Positions 1-6,902 are shown, counted from the stretch's first letter. The stretch: 10,837 bases of DNA from an uncultured Ignavibacteriota bacterium (GCA_937983305.1 CALKAJ010000132.1:1-10837), one strand, 5' to 3'. Translations and numbers: made by a program. Notes: generated by a model from the letters alone, not told the origin.

Positions 1-53
1 ATACGGCGACCACCGAGATCTACACTCTTTCCCTCACGACGCTCTTCCGATCT
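1..53 (+). other. Illumina P5/TruSeq adapter sequence (assembly artefact)
   Basis: These bases match the Illumina universal adapter (P5 plus read-1 primer site) apart from the first four adapter bases, which are missing, and one deleted A after CTTTCCCT. The adapter ends with GCTCTTCCGATCT at base 53, and genomic sequence starts immediately after. This is not biological sequence. It marks the true contig end and means the gene that follows lost its 5' part to assembly, not to evolution. Confidence 0.97.
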
Positions 54-601
54 CTACTGAAATATTAGCCTGTAAAATAGCTAATACTTTCATTCTTGAT
101 CCTATCGAAAAATATGAAACCGATTCGGTATTTATTTCTACTTCCCCGCTGGAAATACTTAAAAAACAAAATCCGGATGGTCTAATCACTTTCAATAAAA
201 AGAATCCATTTATTAACATACTTGCAAATAGAATTCTTTACATCCTGATTGATATTCAATTCTCAGATGAAGAAAAAGCAACTTATAAATATTTAATTTC
301 TAAATTATTTAAAGCGACAAAATTCTTATTTTCGGATTATAAGATTTCGCAAAACAAATATTTGAACTTACTTTTCCTCATTTCCGAATTCGAGTATGAT
401 TCGGATAATTCGGCAGTTAAAAACGATTTGTTGAGTCTGCTTCCGGATTTCTTTTCCGAAATTCCCGAAACAAAAGGTTTTTATGATTTCATTAAAGATG
501 GAAATTCATTGAAAGAATATCGCACCGGCTTTAAAAAGGACTTTAAAAATATTATTTTATTCCTTTCTGAAAAAATTCCGGAATTCTCTTTTGTTAAATA
601 A
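54..601 (+). CDS. Unrecognised protein, N-terminus missing at contig edge
   Basis: An open frame runs without a stop from the adapter junction to the TAA at 599-601, giving about 182 residues of the C-terminal part of a protein. A start such as the TTG at 362 would be artificial, because the frame is open and protein-like well upstream of it. The visible part is rich in Lys, Asp, Ile and Phe, with a hydrophobic stretch (around ANRILYILIDIQF) followed by predominantly helical-looking sequence. It ends in KIPEFSFVK. I see no catalytic motif, signal peptide or metal-binding pattern and do not recognise the family. It is the only substantial plus-strand gene in the window and points toward the ATPase gene. 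A palindrome at 654-677 lies just after its stop but has no T-run, so it is not an obvious terminator. Confidence 0.7.
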
Positions 602-649
602 AGCTGTATAAATAACTTCTGAATAACAATTAATTTTATGGATTTTAAT

Positions 650-677
650 CCTGATTCCCAAACCGGAGTTTGGGAAT
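650..677. repeat. Left copy of inverted repeat flanking the ATPase gene, with perfect hairpin
   Basis: Bases 650-663 (CCTGATTCCCAAAC) are the exact reverse complement of 2062-2075 on the far side of the ATPase gene. In addition, 654-663 and 668-677 form a perfect 10-base inverted repeat around a CGGA loop. It has no adjacent T-run on either strand, so it is not a standard intrinsic terminator. TTCCCAAxC/GxTTGGGAA palindromes of this look recur in several bacterial phyla; that is recollection rather than a search result. Confidence 0.75.
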
Positions 678-702
678 AAGAAGGGACTGAGCCCCCTAAG
701 CG

Positions 703-1944
703 TTATATTGTTATAGATTTAAGTAAATATCCTTGAATAAATTTTGTGCTGTCTTTTTCAGTGTTAAGGTTTCTATTTATCACGGTGGAGTTTTTTACAT
801 TGAATTCATTTTTAAAGATTTTTAAGATTTTGGGAACAACCGGAACTGAATAGTTTTTAAATTTCACTTCGATTGTTTGAATTTCTTTTCCTTTCTCAAT
901 TATGAAATCTATTTCAGTATCATTCGCTTTTCTGTAAAAGTATATATTAGACAAAATGTTTTTGTAAATATCAAGTTCGTTGAAAACAGAATTTTCAAAT
1001 ATGTAACCGTTATCATTTCTGGTATCCATTTCTGAAAAATTTGAAACTACTATATTTCTGATACCTGTATCATAGAAATATATTTTCTTCTGTTTAGAAA
1101 TTACATTCCTTTTGTTTGTTGAATACGGCGAAACCTTTTTCAGTATGTACATCTGTTCCAATAAATAGATATATTCAAGGGTTGTATGATATTTTAATCC
1201 ACAGGCATTCGATAATTCATTTACGCTTATCAATGAAGAAATTTGCTCTGCAAGGAGTTTTATCAGCTTATTGAACCCGACAGTATTTTTTGTTTCTACT
1301 GAATTTCTTGCATCTTTAATTAGATAAGTTTGATAAATATCATTTAGTAATCTGATTTTTTCTTCGCTGCTATTTTCCAAAGCTATCTTTGGTAAGCCTC
1401 CATATATCAGATATTCCAAATAAAGATTTTTTATTATAGGATTTACTGTTTCATCTTTTGTGTCAGAATCATATTTCAGGTATGATTCAAGGAGAGATTT
1501 ATCTTTAAATGAAATATACTCTTCAAAACTTAATGAATGAACCGGAATACTCCTTACTCTGCCTGCTAAAGACTCATCAACCTGCTGATTTATCTGGAGA
1601 CTTGAACTGCCTGTACAGAGAACCTTGATATTTTTATTTTCGTCAACTAATATTTTGAGAATTGTTGAGATATTATTAAGGTACTGGAATTCGTCAATTA
1701 ATATAATTCCTTCAAGATTTTTGTTGAAATTTTTTGTGAGATATTCTTTTAGTACAGTATATGATTGAAAAATTGAAGCAGTTTCAATAATTTGACCGTT
1801 GAACCTGATTGTCTTTTCTTCTAAATTTAGATTATCCATCAGAGTTGTTTTGCCAACCTGCCTGGGTCCGGAGAGTATTACTATAGGGACAGATTTTAAC
1901 CCGTTTTTTATTTCATTTTCGTAAAATGCTCTTTTTATATACAT
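703..1944 (-). CDS. AAA family ATPase with C-terminal DUF4143 domain
   Basis: A 413-residue cytoplasmic P-loop ATPase of the AAA_14/DUF4143 architecture, full length for the family. The N-terminal ATPase domain shows Walker A GPRQVGKT (26-33), Walker B IILIDE (80-85) and a sensor-like LCTGSSS segment. A winged-helix-like middle region follows (about 220-280, ending near YIYLLEQMYILKK). The C-terminal part has the restriction-endonuclease-like pattern of DUF4143, with EIDFIIE followed about 10 residues later by IEVKF. These ATPases are widespread in bacteria and archaea, often many copies per genome, and their role is not settled; DNA-related or mobile-gene functions have been suggested. The ATG at 1944 is chosen because MYIKRAF leads directly into the ATPase fold. 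The gene stands alone, is bracketed by 14-base inverted repeats, and is preceded by very AT-rich DNA, so it may be a mobile or recently inserted cassette. It has no clear functional link to the phage-type operon beside it. Confidence 0.92.
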   Translation of the reverse strand: MYIKRAFYENEIKNGLKSVPIVILSGPRQVGKTTLMDNLNLEEKTIRFNGQIIETASIFQSYTVLKEYLTKNFNKNLEGIILIDEFQYLNNISTILKILVDENKNIKVLCTGSSSLQINQQVDESLAGRVRSIPVHSLSFEEYISFKDKSLLESYLKYDSDTKDETVNPIIKNLYLEYLIYGGLPKIALENSSEEKIRLLNDIYQTYLIKDARNSVETKNTVGFNKLIKLLAEQISSLISVNELSNACGLKYHTTLEYIYLLEQMYILKKVSPYSTNKRNVISKQKKIYFYDTGIRNIVVSNFSEMDTRNDNGYIFENSVFNELDIYKNILSNIYFYRKANDTEIDFIIEKGKEIQTIEVKFKNYSVPVVPKILKIFKNEFNVKNSTVINRNLNTEKDSTKFIQGYLLKSITI

Positions 1945-2061
1945 AACCTAATATTTTTTGAAGTTTATCAAAATTTATCATTATTTTTTTAGATAAATAT
2001 ATAAAAATATAATGTTATATTCAATAGGAAACTTAAATTAATGGAAAAGGAAAATTCCGGA

Positions 2062-2075
2062 GTTTGGGAATCAGG
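2062..2075. repeat. Right copy of 14-base inverted repeat flanking the ATPase gene
   Basis: GTTTGGGAATCAGG here is the perfect reverse complement of 650-663. Just before it, TTCCGGA replaces the second arm of the left hairpin, leaving a weaker stem (ATTCC/GGAAT, 2054-2071). Read on the minus strand this weak stem is followed by TTTTCCTTTT, so it could instead act as a poor terminator for the phage-type operon that ends at 2111. The 1,426-base span from 650 to 2075 holds only the ATPase gene. Confidence 0.7.
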
Positions 2076-2110
2076 GAAGTTAAATTGAATTATAACAAAT
2101 ATTTCCCTCC

Positions 2111-2683
2111 TCAAAAAACCCTAACGCATATCCCCGCTTCCACGAAGCCGCATTTCTTTTCAAAGGAGTAGCCGATTCCGGCTTTGAGGCGTATCCGGTC
2201 ATATAATTCAAGTCCGGCTTGTGTTTTGAATGTGGTTTCTTTTAGTGTGTTTGTTTTGAGCTCCATCCATATTCCGTCAAATACGACCTGTTTACGGATT
2301 AATCTTATTTTTCCGGAATCCTGCGTCAAAATAAATTCCCTTCCGGGTGAGTAATATTTATACTCGCTTTTTACGGAGTCGGCTGAGTTGAATGTTACTA
2401 ATTCGAGTTTCCGGTATCCGCTTCTCAGTTCAATAAGTTTCTCGTTTGCTTCGTCTGCTTTTTCGGGTTTTCTTATTTTTACCTTTCTTACTTCCGGCTC
2501 GATTTCTTTGAAAAGTATTTCGCTCCCGCCGATTCTCAGCGTATCTTTTATCAGCTCGGTTTCCCTGACGGGTGAATTTCCGTCGCACCCGCTTATCCGC
2601 ATTATTAAATACACGAACAGCATTGATGCAACGGAAATTCCTGCCGTTATTATTATCAGTTTTATTTTTTCTGCTCTGCCCAT
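2111..2683 (-). CDS. Single-pass membrane protein after the endolysin (spanin-like position)
   Basis: A 190-residue protein with a short basic N-terminus, one strong transmembrane helix (about residues 8-30), then about 155 residues predicted outside the cytoplasm. A Cys follows shortly after the helix. The next part is highly charged (around KVKIRKPEKADEANEKL), and the C-terminus is beta-rich and glycine-containing, ending GICVRVF. Its start lies 22 bases inside the amidase gene in another frame, so the two are translationally linked. The membrane topology and the place directly after an endolysin are what an inner-membrane spanin subunit or other lysis accessory would show. Small membrane proteins of this kind sit beside amidases in Bacteroidota phages and prophages. 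I cannot match the sequence to a named spanin; the lysis role is inferred from topology and context. It is the last gene of the operon. Confidence 0.75.
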   Translation of the reverse strand: MGRAEKIKLIIITAGISVASMLFVYLIMRISGCDGNSPVRETELIKDTLRIGGSEILFKEIEPEVRKVKIRKPEKADEANEKLIELRSGYRKLELVTFNSADSVKSEYKYYSPGREFILTQDSGKIRLIRKQVVFDGIWMELKTNTLKETTFKTQAGLELYDRIRLKAGIGYSFEKKCGFVEAGICVRVF

Positions 2684-3216
2684 TTTTCAAGTATTTTTGT
2701 GTAGAGTTCCGGCTTCTCGATTTTTCCCGGACATAGTTTATTTGCATAGTCTCTGTGAAATTTTACCTTGCTCTCTAATGCTTCTTCGTCAATATCCCAT
2801 CCGAGTACTTCGAAAATATGGAACACAGTTTCGGCAAGCGAATTTATTTGTGCCTCGGTTACGTTTCTTTTTTTGCCGCCGTGATTTATTGCAATCGCCA
2901 GTGAGTATTGATTCCGCCCTTTGCAATGCCACGTGTAATACCGCATATCAATCAGATGAAATATTTCTCCGAGTTTATTTATGTAGTAGTGGTATGTTGC
3001 AAACGGACATCCTTTCCGCGATATGTGATTTGGCTGTTTGTCGTATTCTATCAGACAAATCGGGTCTTCCCATTTCAGACTGTCGGTTGCAGTGCAGTGA
3101 ATTATTATCTCCGAGATATTTGCTAAATCTCTTTTATAGTTTGAGGGATTGTATTTTGGATTGATATATTTCCATCCCTTTTTTCCGTCGAATAAATATG
3201 TTGAGTCTGCTTTCAT
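2662..3216 (-). CDS. N-acetylmuramoyl-L-alanine amidase (T7 lysozyme-like endolysin)
   Basis: A 184-residue zinc amidase of the Amidase_2/PGRP fold, which cuts the bond between N-acetylmuramic acid and L-alanine in peptidoglycan. The predicted zinc ligands are His40 (IIHCTATD), His154 (FHRDYA) and Cys162 (KLCPGK). Tyr75 (ATYHYYI) and Lys160 correspond to the catalytic Tyr46 and Lys128 of T7 lysozyme; the Lys-x-Cys spacing is identical, so the active site looks intact. A WHCKGRNQYSLAIAINH segment (96-112) is typical of the family. About 35 residues precede the core. There is no signal peptide, so the enzyme would need a holin to reach the wall. The ATG at 3216 lies 4 bases after the connector stop, and the 3' end overlaps the membrane-protein gene by 22 bases. 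In a capsid operon it most likely releases particles by lysis. Confidence 0.93.
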   Translation of the reverse strand: MKADSTYLFDGKKGWKYINPKYNPSNYKRDLANISEIIIHCTATDSLKWEDPICLIEYDKQPNHISRKGCPFATYHYYINKLGEIFHLIDMRYYTWHCKGRNQYSLAIAINHGGKKRNVTEAQINSLAETVFHIFEVLGWDIDEEALESKVKFHRDYANKLCPGKIEKPELYTKILEKWAEQKK

Positions 3217-3220
3217 TTCT

Positions 3221-3847
3221 TTAAATTTTTATTTTTCTGTATCTGTCAAGTATGATGTTGTAATTTTCGTCTTTGAAAACGTCAACCTGTTTTAATTTTG
3301 ATTCGAGCTCTTCTTTAGCTCTGCTGTGAAGTCCGATTCTGCCTTCTCCCTGAAAACTTTTTAAGTAAAATTCAGCCGATGCCATAAGACATACGGATTT
3401 TAAATCTTCGGGTGTTTCGTTTACCGGATTTGGTGCCGATACCGTATATCCCGCAAAATATTTTATTTCGATGTTTGAATTTCCTTCAGGAAATGTTAAT
3501 CCTTTCAGTAAAATTAATCTGCCGGTTTGCTCGTCATACCAGATATTTCCCGCAGGACTTTCACCGCCGAATAAATCTATGCTGAATTGCTCGTGACCGC
3601 CTCCGGATGGTATGTTATTTTCGTCACGGTATTTTATGTATTCGATATAATCTATTGGCACTGCATCAAGTGATGTTTCGTTTCCGCAATCGCCGCTTAT
3701 CACTTTATATCTGCTTCCATATCTGAGATTTCTTCTGCAATATGCCGACATTTTTTCCGATGTGAATTCTATCGTCTTTTGAAGAAATTCATCGAGCTCA
3801 CTTCCGGTGATTTTCAGGTATTCTTTTAAGTCTTTTAGGTCTGTCAT
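3221..3847 (-). CDS. Head-tail connector protein (HK97 gp6-like)
   Basis: A 208-residue protein with the pattern of phage gp6-like connectors. It starts with a helical segment (MTDLKDLKEYLKITG), continues with a helix containing the usual MSAYCRRN-type motif (about 33-40), and has a beta-rich middle ending in NIEIKYFAGYTV. A long helix follows from about 147 (EDLKSVCLMASAEFYL), and the C-terminal tail holds RIGLHSRAKEEL. This family forms a ring under the portal that closes the head and accepts the tail. The size is close to the upper end of the family. Its start overlaps the upstream 68-residue gene by 50 bases. It is the last structural gene visible; the neck and tail genes that usually follow are replaced directly by the amidase. 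Assignment to the connector superfamily is fairly safe; the exact subfamily is not. Confidence 0.8.
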   Translation of the reverse strand: MTDLKDLKEYLKITGSELDEFLQKTIEFTSEKMSAYCRRNLRYGSRYKVISGDCGNETSLDAVPIDYIEYIKYRDENNIPSGGGHEQFSIDLFGGESPAGNIWYDEQTGRLILLKGLTFPEGNSNIEIKYFAGYTVSAPNPVNETPEDLKSVCLMASAEFYLKSFQGEGRIGLHSRAKEELESKLKQVDVFKDENYNIILDRYRKIKI

Positions 3848-4004
3848 TTTTTGTTTTTGATTTTATTAATGGTTTTTCTTTCTCTGAAATCTTCTCGAGA
3901 GTCTTTCCGTACCTTTTGGCTTCGGATTCTTCGAGCTCAATTTCATCGCCTTTTTTATAGACCGATACTCCTATGAGTACCGGTCTTGTGATTTTGAATT
4001 TCAT
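3798..4004 (-). CDS. Small basic phage protein of the head module
   Basis: A 68-residue protein. The start is placed at 4004 rather than 4064 because the ATG at 4004 opens a typical short beta-rich domain (MKFKITRPVLIGVSVYKKGD) and is preceded by AGAAGAAG, whereas the upstream extension runs through the preceding gene. Residues 1-40 resemble the small 'lysine-valine / GDE-x-EL-x-E-x-EAKR' proteins found between capsid and connector genes in many tailed phages. Their role is unclear, possibly in head completion or as a leftover of a larger neck protein. The last 25 residues are strongly Lys/Arg-rich (KNDRPKRLKRIPENHRK) and are encoded in DNA that also encodes the connector N-terminus in another frame. 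The tail may therefore bind nucleic acid, or may be little-constrained sequence forced by the overlap. Confidence 0.65.
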   Translation of the reverse strand: MKFKITRPVLIGVSVYKKGDEIELEESEAKRYGKTLEKISEKEKPLIKSKTKNDRPKRLKRIPENHRK

Positions 4005-4017
4005 CTTCTTCTGCTTT

Positions 4018-4173
4018 TTATTTATCCAGTGCATTTGTTCCGAGTATGAGCGAGCCGACTGCAATCATTATCTGCCCTACCCAGTGAAGCCATTGTGGTT
4101 CCTGTACGGCGCTTAGTGCCGTTCCGATGGCGATGAGTAATCCGCCGATTGTTGTTTTGGGTGATGTGAACAT
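4018..4173 (-). CDS. 51-residue two-helix membrane protein (holin-like candidate)
   Basis: A short gene reading MFTSPKTTIGGLLIAIGTAL and ending LGTNALDK. It has two hydrophobic glycine/alanine-rich segments (about residues 8-22 and 32-46) joined by a short polar turn containing EPQWLHW, so it should form a membrane hairpin. It lies in the same strand and operon, 31 bases after the capsid stop and 13 bases before the next start, filling what would otherwise be the only gap in the operon. Very similar tiny proteins with a TTxGGLLxAxG start occur in phage genomes. A small-holin function fits the two helices and the cytoplasmic amidase downstream, which needs an exit route. The position between capsid and connector is not usual for a holin, and homology is not proven. 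Confidence 0.7.
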   Translation of the reverse strand: MFTSPKTTIGGLLIAIGTALSAVQEPQWLHWVGQIMIAVGSLILGTNALDK

Positions 4174-4204
4174 TTTTTTTAGCTTAAGTTTTTAAAAAAA
4201 GGGT

Positions 4205-5746
4205 TTATTCTGCCGCTGTTTGTATTACTGCGAGATTTTCAGGAAATACTGCTTTGATGTCGAAGCTGACTCCGAAATTCAATCCGATTAATCCTTGCTG
4301 CCAGAGATTTATCTGCGTTCCGCCGATATTGACGCTTGCCGAATCGCTTACGCTGATTGAGAGGTCCTTTCTTTCGTGCAGGAATATCGTTGAAAGGTCG
4401 CCGAATACTATATATCCTCTTGAAAGTGCCGATTCGGAATATGAGTACATATTATCCGATAGCTCAATCGGGAATCCTTCCATCGTCATCGCTTTTCTTT
4501 CGTCGGGTGCGATTATGTATCCGCCTGTTTCGTCTTTCAATCTTCTGATGTAGCCGAGCATTGACCTGTGCATATAGAATTTTGATTTCGGTAATGTATG
4601 GCTTGGTACTGCTGAGATTGTTTTGAGTATGTCGTCATAAACGATGGAGTTTGGTGTGCCGCCTGCCGATACTATTTCCGTGGCGCCGAATTCGGAATCG
4701 AGTATTCCCGTTATCACGCCGCTTGAACCTTTGAAACCTGCTGAGTCGTATGCATTTGCAATCACCCGAGATGCCATATCGGAAAGGAAACTTACAATGT
4801 CGAATGCGGAATCTTCAATCAACTGCTTCGATAAGAGTATGATGAATCCGCCGTCGTGCCTTACGAGTCTTATCTGTGCGAAAACCGGATTGGATACGGA
4901 TTTCTGCGTACCTTCATTGATAAATGAGAATGTGGATGCGGCTGAGAGTTTTGGAATCTGTACTTCTTTTGCTTCAGCTCTTACGATTGTTGCATTTCTT
5001 CTGATGACGGATTGTGCGATTACGTTTGACATAATTCTGTCGTAAAATTCTACCGGTACCGTATATCCGCCGTCTGCCGAAGTGCCTTCGTTGAGGTAAT
5101 TTGATTTATAGCTTGCGGGCAGTAAATCGGGATTTTTGTACACAATTGATTTAATGAAATTTCTTCCGTCCTGAATTTCATCAATGTTTTTGTTTGAGTC
5201 GTTTTTGAATTTTTCCGGAGGTAGTGCCGGAATTTTTTCGTTGTGTTCCATTTGAGCTCCTGTTATATTTTTTTTGGGGAAAATTGTTTCGAGTGATTTC
5301 ATTACAAGGTTTATGCAATCGGGATTTGCAGGTACTGCCACAGATGAGTATTCAAGCAGTTCCCATTTTATGATGTGCCTTTTGCCGTCGCGCATTTCAA
5401 GTCCGCCTTCAGGAATCATAAATCCGATGCTCCATGCATTCATAAACCCTGCTTTGTTGAGCCGGTAAATCTCTCTGCCGGTTTCCGTATCGGCGAATTG
5501 CGTTTTTGCAAGTACTCCGGTTTCGGTTTTTTCGAGCCACAGATTTTTTCCGATAATCATTTTTGATGAGTCGTGATTTAAGAGTACTACCGGATTTTTT
5601 CTGAATTGCTCTTCGAGCATTCCTTCGGGGTGAACTATGTCGCCGTATCGGTCGGGAGTCGGAGTGCTGATGTAGTGAGTTATCGTCATTTCGTTGTCGT
5701 CGAATGACTTTATCTCGGCTTTGAGTGTTAGTTTTTTAATTTCCAT
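4205..5746 (-). CDS. Fused HK97 prohead protease and major capsid protein
   Basis: A 513-residue fusion. Residues 1-160 are a Peptidase_S78 prohead protease: TPTPDRYGDIVHPEG (29-42), the catalytic His58 in LLNHD, Ser106 in WSIGF, and a LLEYSSVAVPANPD segment (130-143) with Glu132 as likely third residue. Residues from about 225 are an HK97-fold capsid protein, running from the GGYTVP start through SKQLIEDSAFD and the LDSEFGAT segment to the typical end FPENLAVIQTAA. The linker between (about 160-220) would be the delta/scaffold region removed by the protease; it is short compared with the roughly 100 residues of HK97. Protease-capsid fusions are known in some phages. The gene overlaps the portal gene by 11 bases. 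A strong Shine-Dalgarno sequence before Met166 (ATG at 5251) may allow the 348-residue capsid protein to be made separately and in excess. Confidence 0.95.
   Translation of the reverse strand: MEIKKLTLKAEIKSFDDNEMTITHYISTPTPDRYGDIVHPEGMLEEQFRKNPVVLLNHDSSKMIIGKNLWLEKTETGVLAKTQFADTETGREIYRLNKAGFMNAWSIGFMIPEGGLEMRDGKRHIIKWELLEYSSVAVPANPDCINLVMKSLETIFPKKNITGAQMEHNEKIPALPPEKFKNDSNKNIDEIQDGRNFIKSIVYKNPDLLPASYKSNYLNEGTSADGGYTVPVEFYDRIMSNVIAQSVIRRNATIVRAEAKEVQIPKLSAASTFSFINEGTQKSVSNPVFAQIRLVRHDGGFIILLSKQLIEDSAFDIVSFLSDMASRVIANAYDSAGFKGSSGVITGILDSEFGATEIVSAGGTPNSIVYDDILKTISAVPSHTLPKSKFYMHRSMLGYIRRLKDETGGYIIAPDERKAMTMEGFPIELSDNMYSYSESALSRGYIVFGDLSTIFLHERKDLSISVSDSASVNIGGTQINLWQQGLIGLNFGVSFDIKAVFPENLAVIQTAAE
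5257..5261 (-). promoter_or_regulatory. Internal Shine-Dalgarno for separate capsid translation
   Basis: On the minus strand the sequence CAGGAGCTCAAATG places AGGAG five bases before an ATG at 5251, in frame with the fused protease-capsid gene (codon 166). The other starts checked in the window have A-rich leaders and at most weak purine matches, so this full-strength site in the middle of a gene stands out. It falls exactly between the protease and capsid domains, where an independent capsid start would be expected. Confidence 0.55.
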
Positions 5747-6884
5747 TTTTATTCTTTTTAATTGGTTGATATCCTTCGAGTTCGCGAAGTTCGTCTTTTG
5801 TGAGTATTCCGTATTTCATATAAATCTCGTATGCCTTCAATTGCATTTCCCTGTCGTTTTCAAATTCGTATTCCATATTGATAAATAAGTCTTCGCCGGG
5901 GAAATTTCTTGCGATGAATGAATTTAGTTTGCTTTCAATGGTAAGTTTTGCGAACGGCTTTATCACGTTTTCGTTGAATGTTGCAAGTTGCTGCGAGGCA
6001 TTTGCTCTGTTTACGTCTGAGGTTACTCCGAGAATTATTTTCGGTACTCTGAATATGCTCATTATTTCATCGCGTATCCACGTGCGGGACTGGAGTATTT
6101 CCACATCTTTCGGATATGATTGCATCGGTTTTATTTTTGCTCCGTTGTCGAGGAATATTGTTTTACCGGTGTTGTTCACGCCTTCATAGAGCGAGCGGAA
6201 TTTTTCCTTGAATCTGTTAAATTCTATGTCGCTCATATTTTTTTCAAATTCGATTGCCATTGCGGGTGAGGCGTCGTTTTTATAGAAATTTCTCTGATAG
6301 CGGTTTTGGAGGTAATCAATTTCAAGCGACATATTGAATCCTTCGATAGTTGCCTTGCCGCCGAAGTTGTTATCCGGGTCGGGTATTAAAAAATGGATTA
6401 TGTCTTTTGCGGGATAATTTATTTTGCCGCCGGAAAAGGAATATTCGTATTGTTCGATTTCGGTTGAGTCGCTGTTTAGTTTTATTCTGACGGTTTTTGT
6501 CGGGAGGTGGTACAGGTCGAGTGGTGTGCCGTTTTTATCGCGTCTTATATAGACGAAAGCATCGCCGTATAAATCGAGACTTATCGCACATTTGAAAAGG
6601 ATTTCTTTGAAGGTTTGTTGTCTTACGTTGGGTTTGTTCAGCAGTTCGAGTATTTTGTGCTTTTTGATTTCCCTGATTCCTGTTTCGGCGGTTTCTTTGT
6701 AGAGGTAATATTTCGCTTTCGAGATGTTTTCGGCACGGGCATTTATGCAGGCGTAAGCAAAACTTTTATATGCATTCATTGTTCCGGTGATTGCCGGTGT
6801 GTTTATGAAATTCAGGGAGTAATTTGAAGCGGGACTTTCTTTGTCTTTGCGGAAATAGTTTAATATTTTTTGTGTGAGTTTCAT
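5736..6884 (-). CDS. HK97-family phage portal protein
   Basis: A 382-residue portal protein (Phage_portal, HK97 type), which forms the dodecameric ring at one head vertex through which DNA passes. Family landmarks in order: SFAYACINARAENISKAKYY (41-60), the LDLYGDAFVYIRRDKNG stretch (103-119), YPAKDIIHFLIPDP (157-170), the long stem/crown-linked helix region around DYLQNRYQRNFYKN (190-203), the RDEIMSIFRVPKIILGV motif (271-287), and the C-terminal GILTKDELRELEGYQP (359-374). It is somewhat shorter than HK97 gp3 (about 420). It is the first gene of the operon; no terminase lies upstream, where only a palindrome array is found. The ATG at 6884 begins the usual basic N-terminus and has an A-rich leader without a strong ribosome site. 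The 3' end overlaps the protease-capsid start by 11 bases. Confidence 0.95.
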   Translation of the reverse strand: MKLTQKILNYFRKDKESPASNYSLNFINTPAITGTMNAYKSFAYACINARAENISKAKYYLYKETAETGIREIKKHKILELLNKPNVRQQTFKEILFKCAISLDLYGDAFVYIRRDKNGTPLDLYHLPTKTVRIKLNSDSTEIEQYEYSFSGGKINYPAKDIIHFLIPDPDNNFGGKATIEGFNMSLEIDYLQNRYQRNFYKNDASPAMAIEFEKNMSDIEFNRFKEKFRSLYEGVNNTGKTIFLDNGAKIKPMQSYPKDVEILQSRTWIRDEIMSIFRVPKIILGVTSDVNRANASQQLATFNENVIKPFAKLTIESKLNSFIARNFPGEDLFINMEYEFENDREMQLKAYEIYMKYGILTKDELRELEGYQPIKKNKNGN

Positions 6885-6902
6885 TTTGTTTTATTTACCT
6901 TA

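Noticed and set aside
679..702. Second stem (GGGAC...GCCCC) beside the left hairpin as a terminator
   Set aside because: The stem is only three to four bases and has no T-run in either direction.
2388..3164. Long plus-strand open frame of 258 codons
   Set aside because: It is antisense to the amidase and membrane-protein genes, whose motifs are clear; its composition (Ser/Leu/Phe/Ile-rich) is typical of a reverse-strand shadow.
4004..4064. N-terminal extension of the 68-residue basic protein to an ATG at 4064
   Set aside because: The extension runs over the two-helix membrane gene in another frame and is not protein-like; the ATG at 4004 has a purine-rich leader and starts the recognisable domain.
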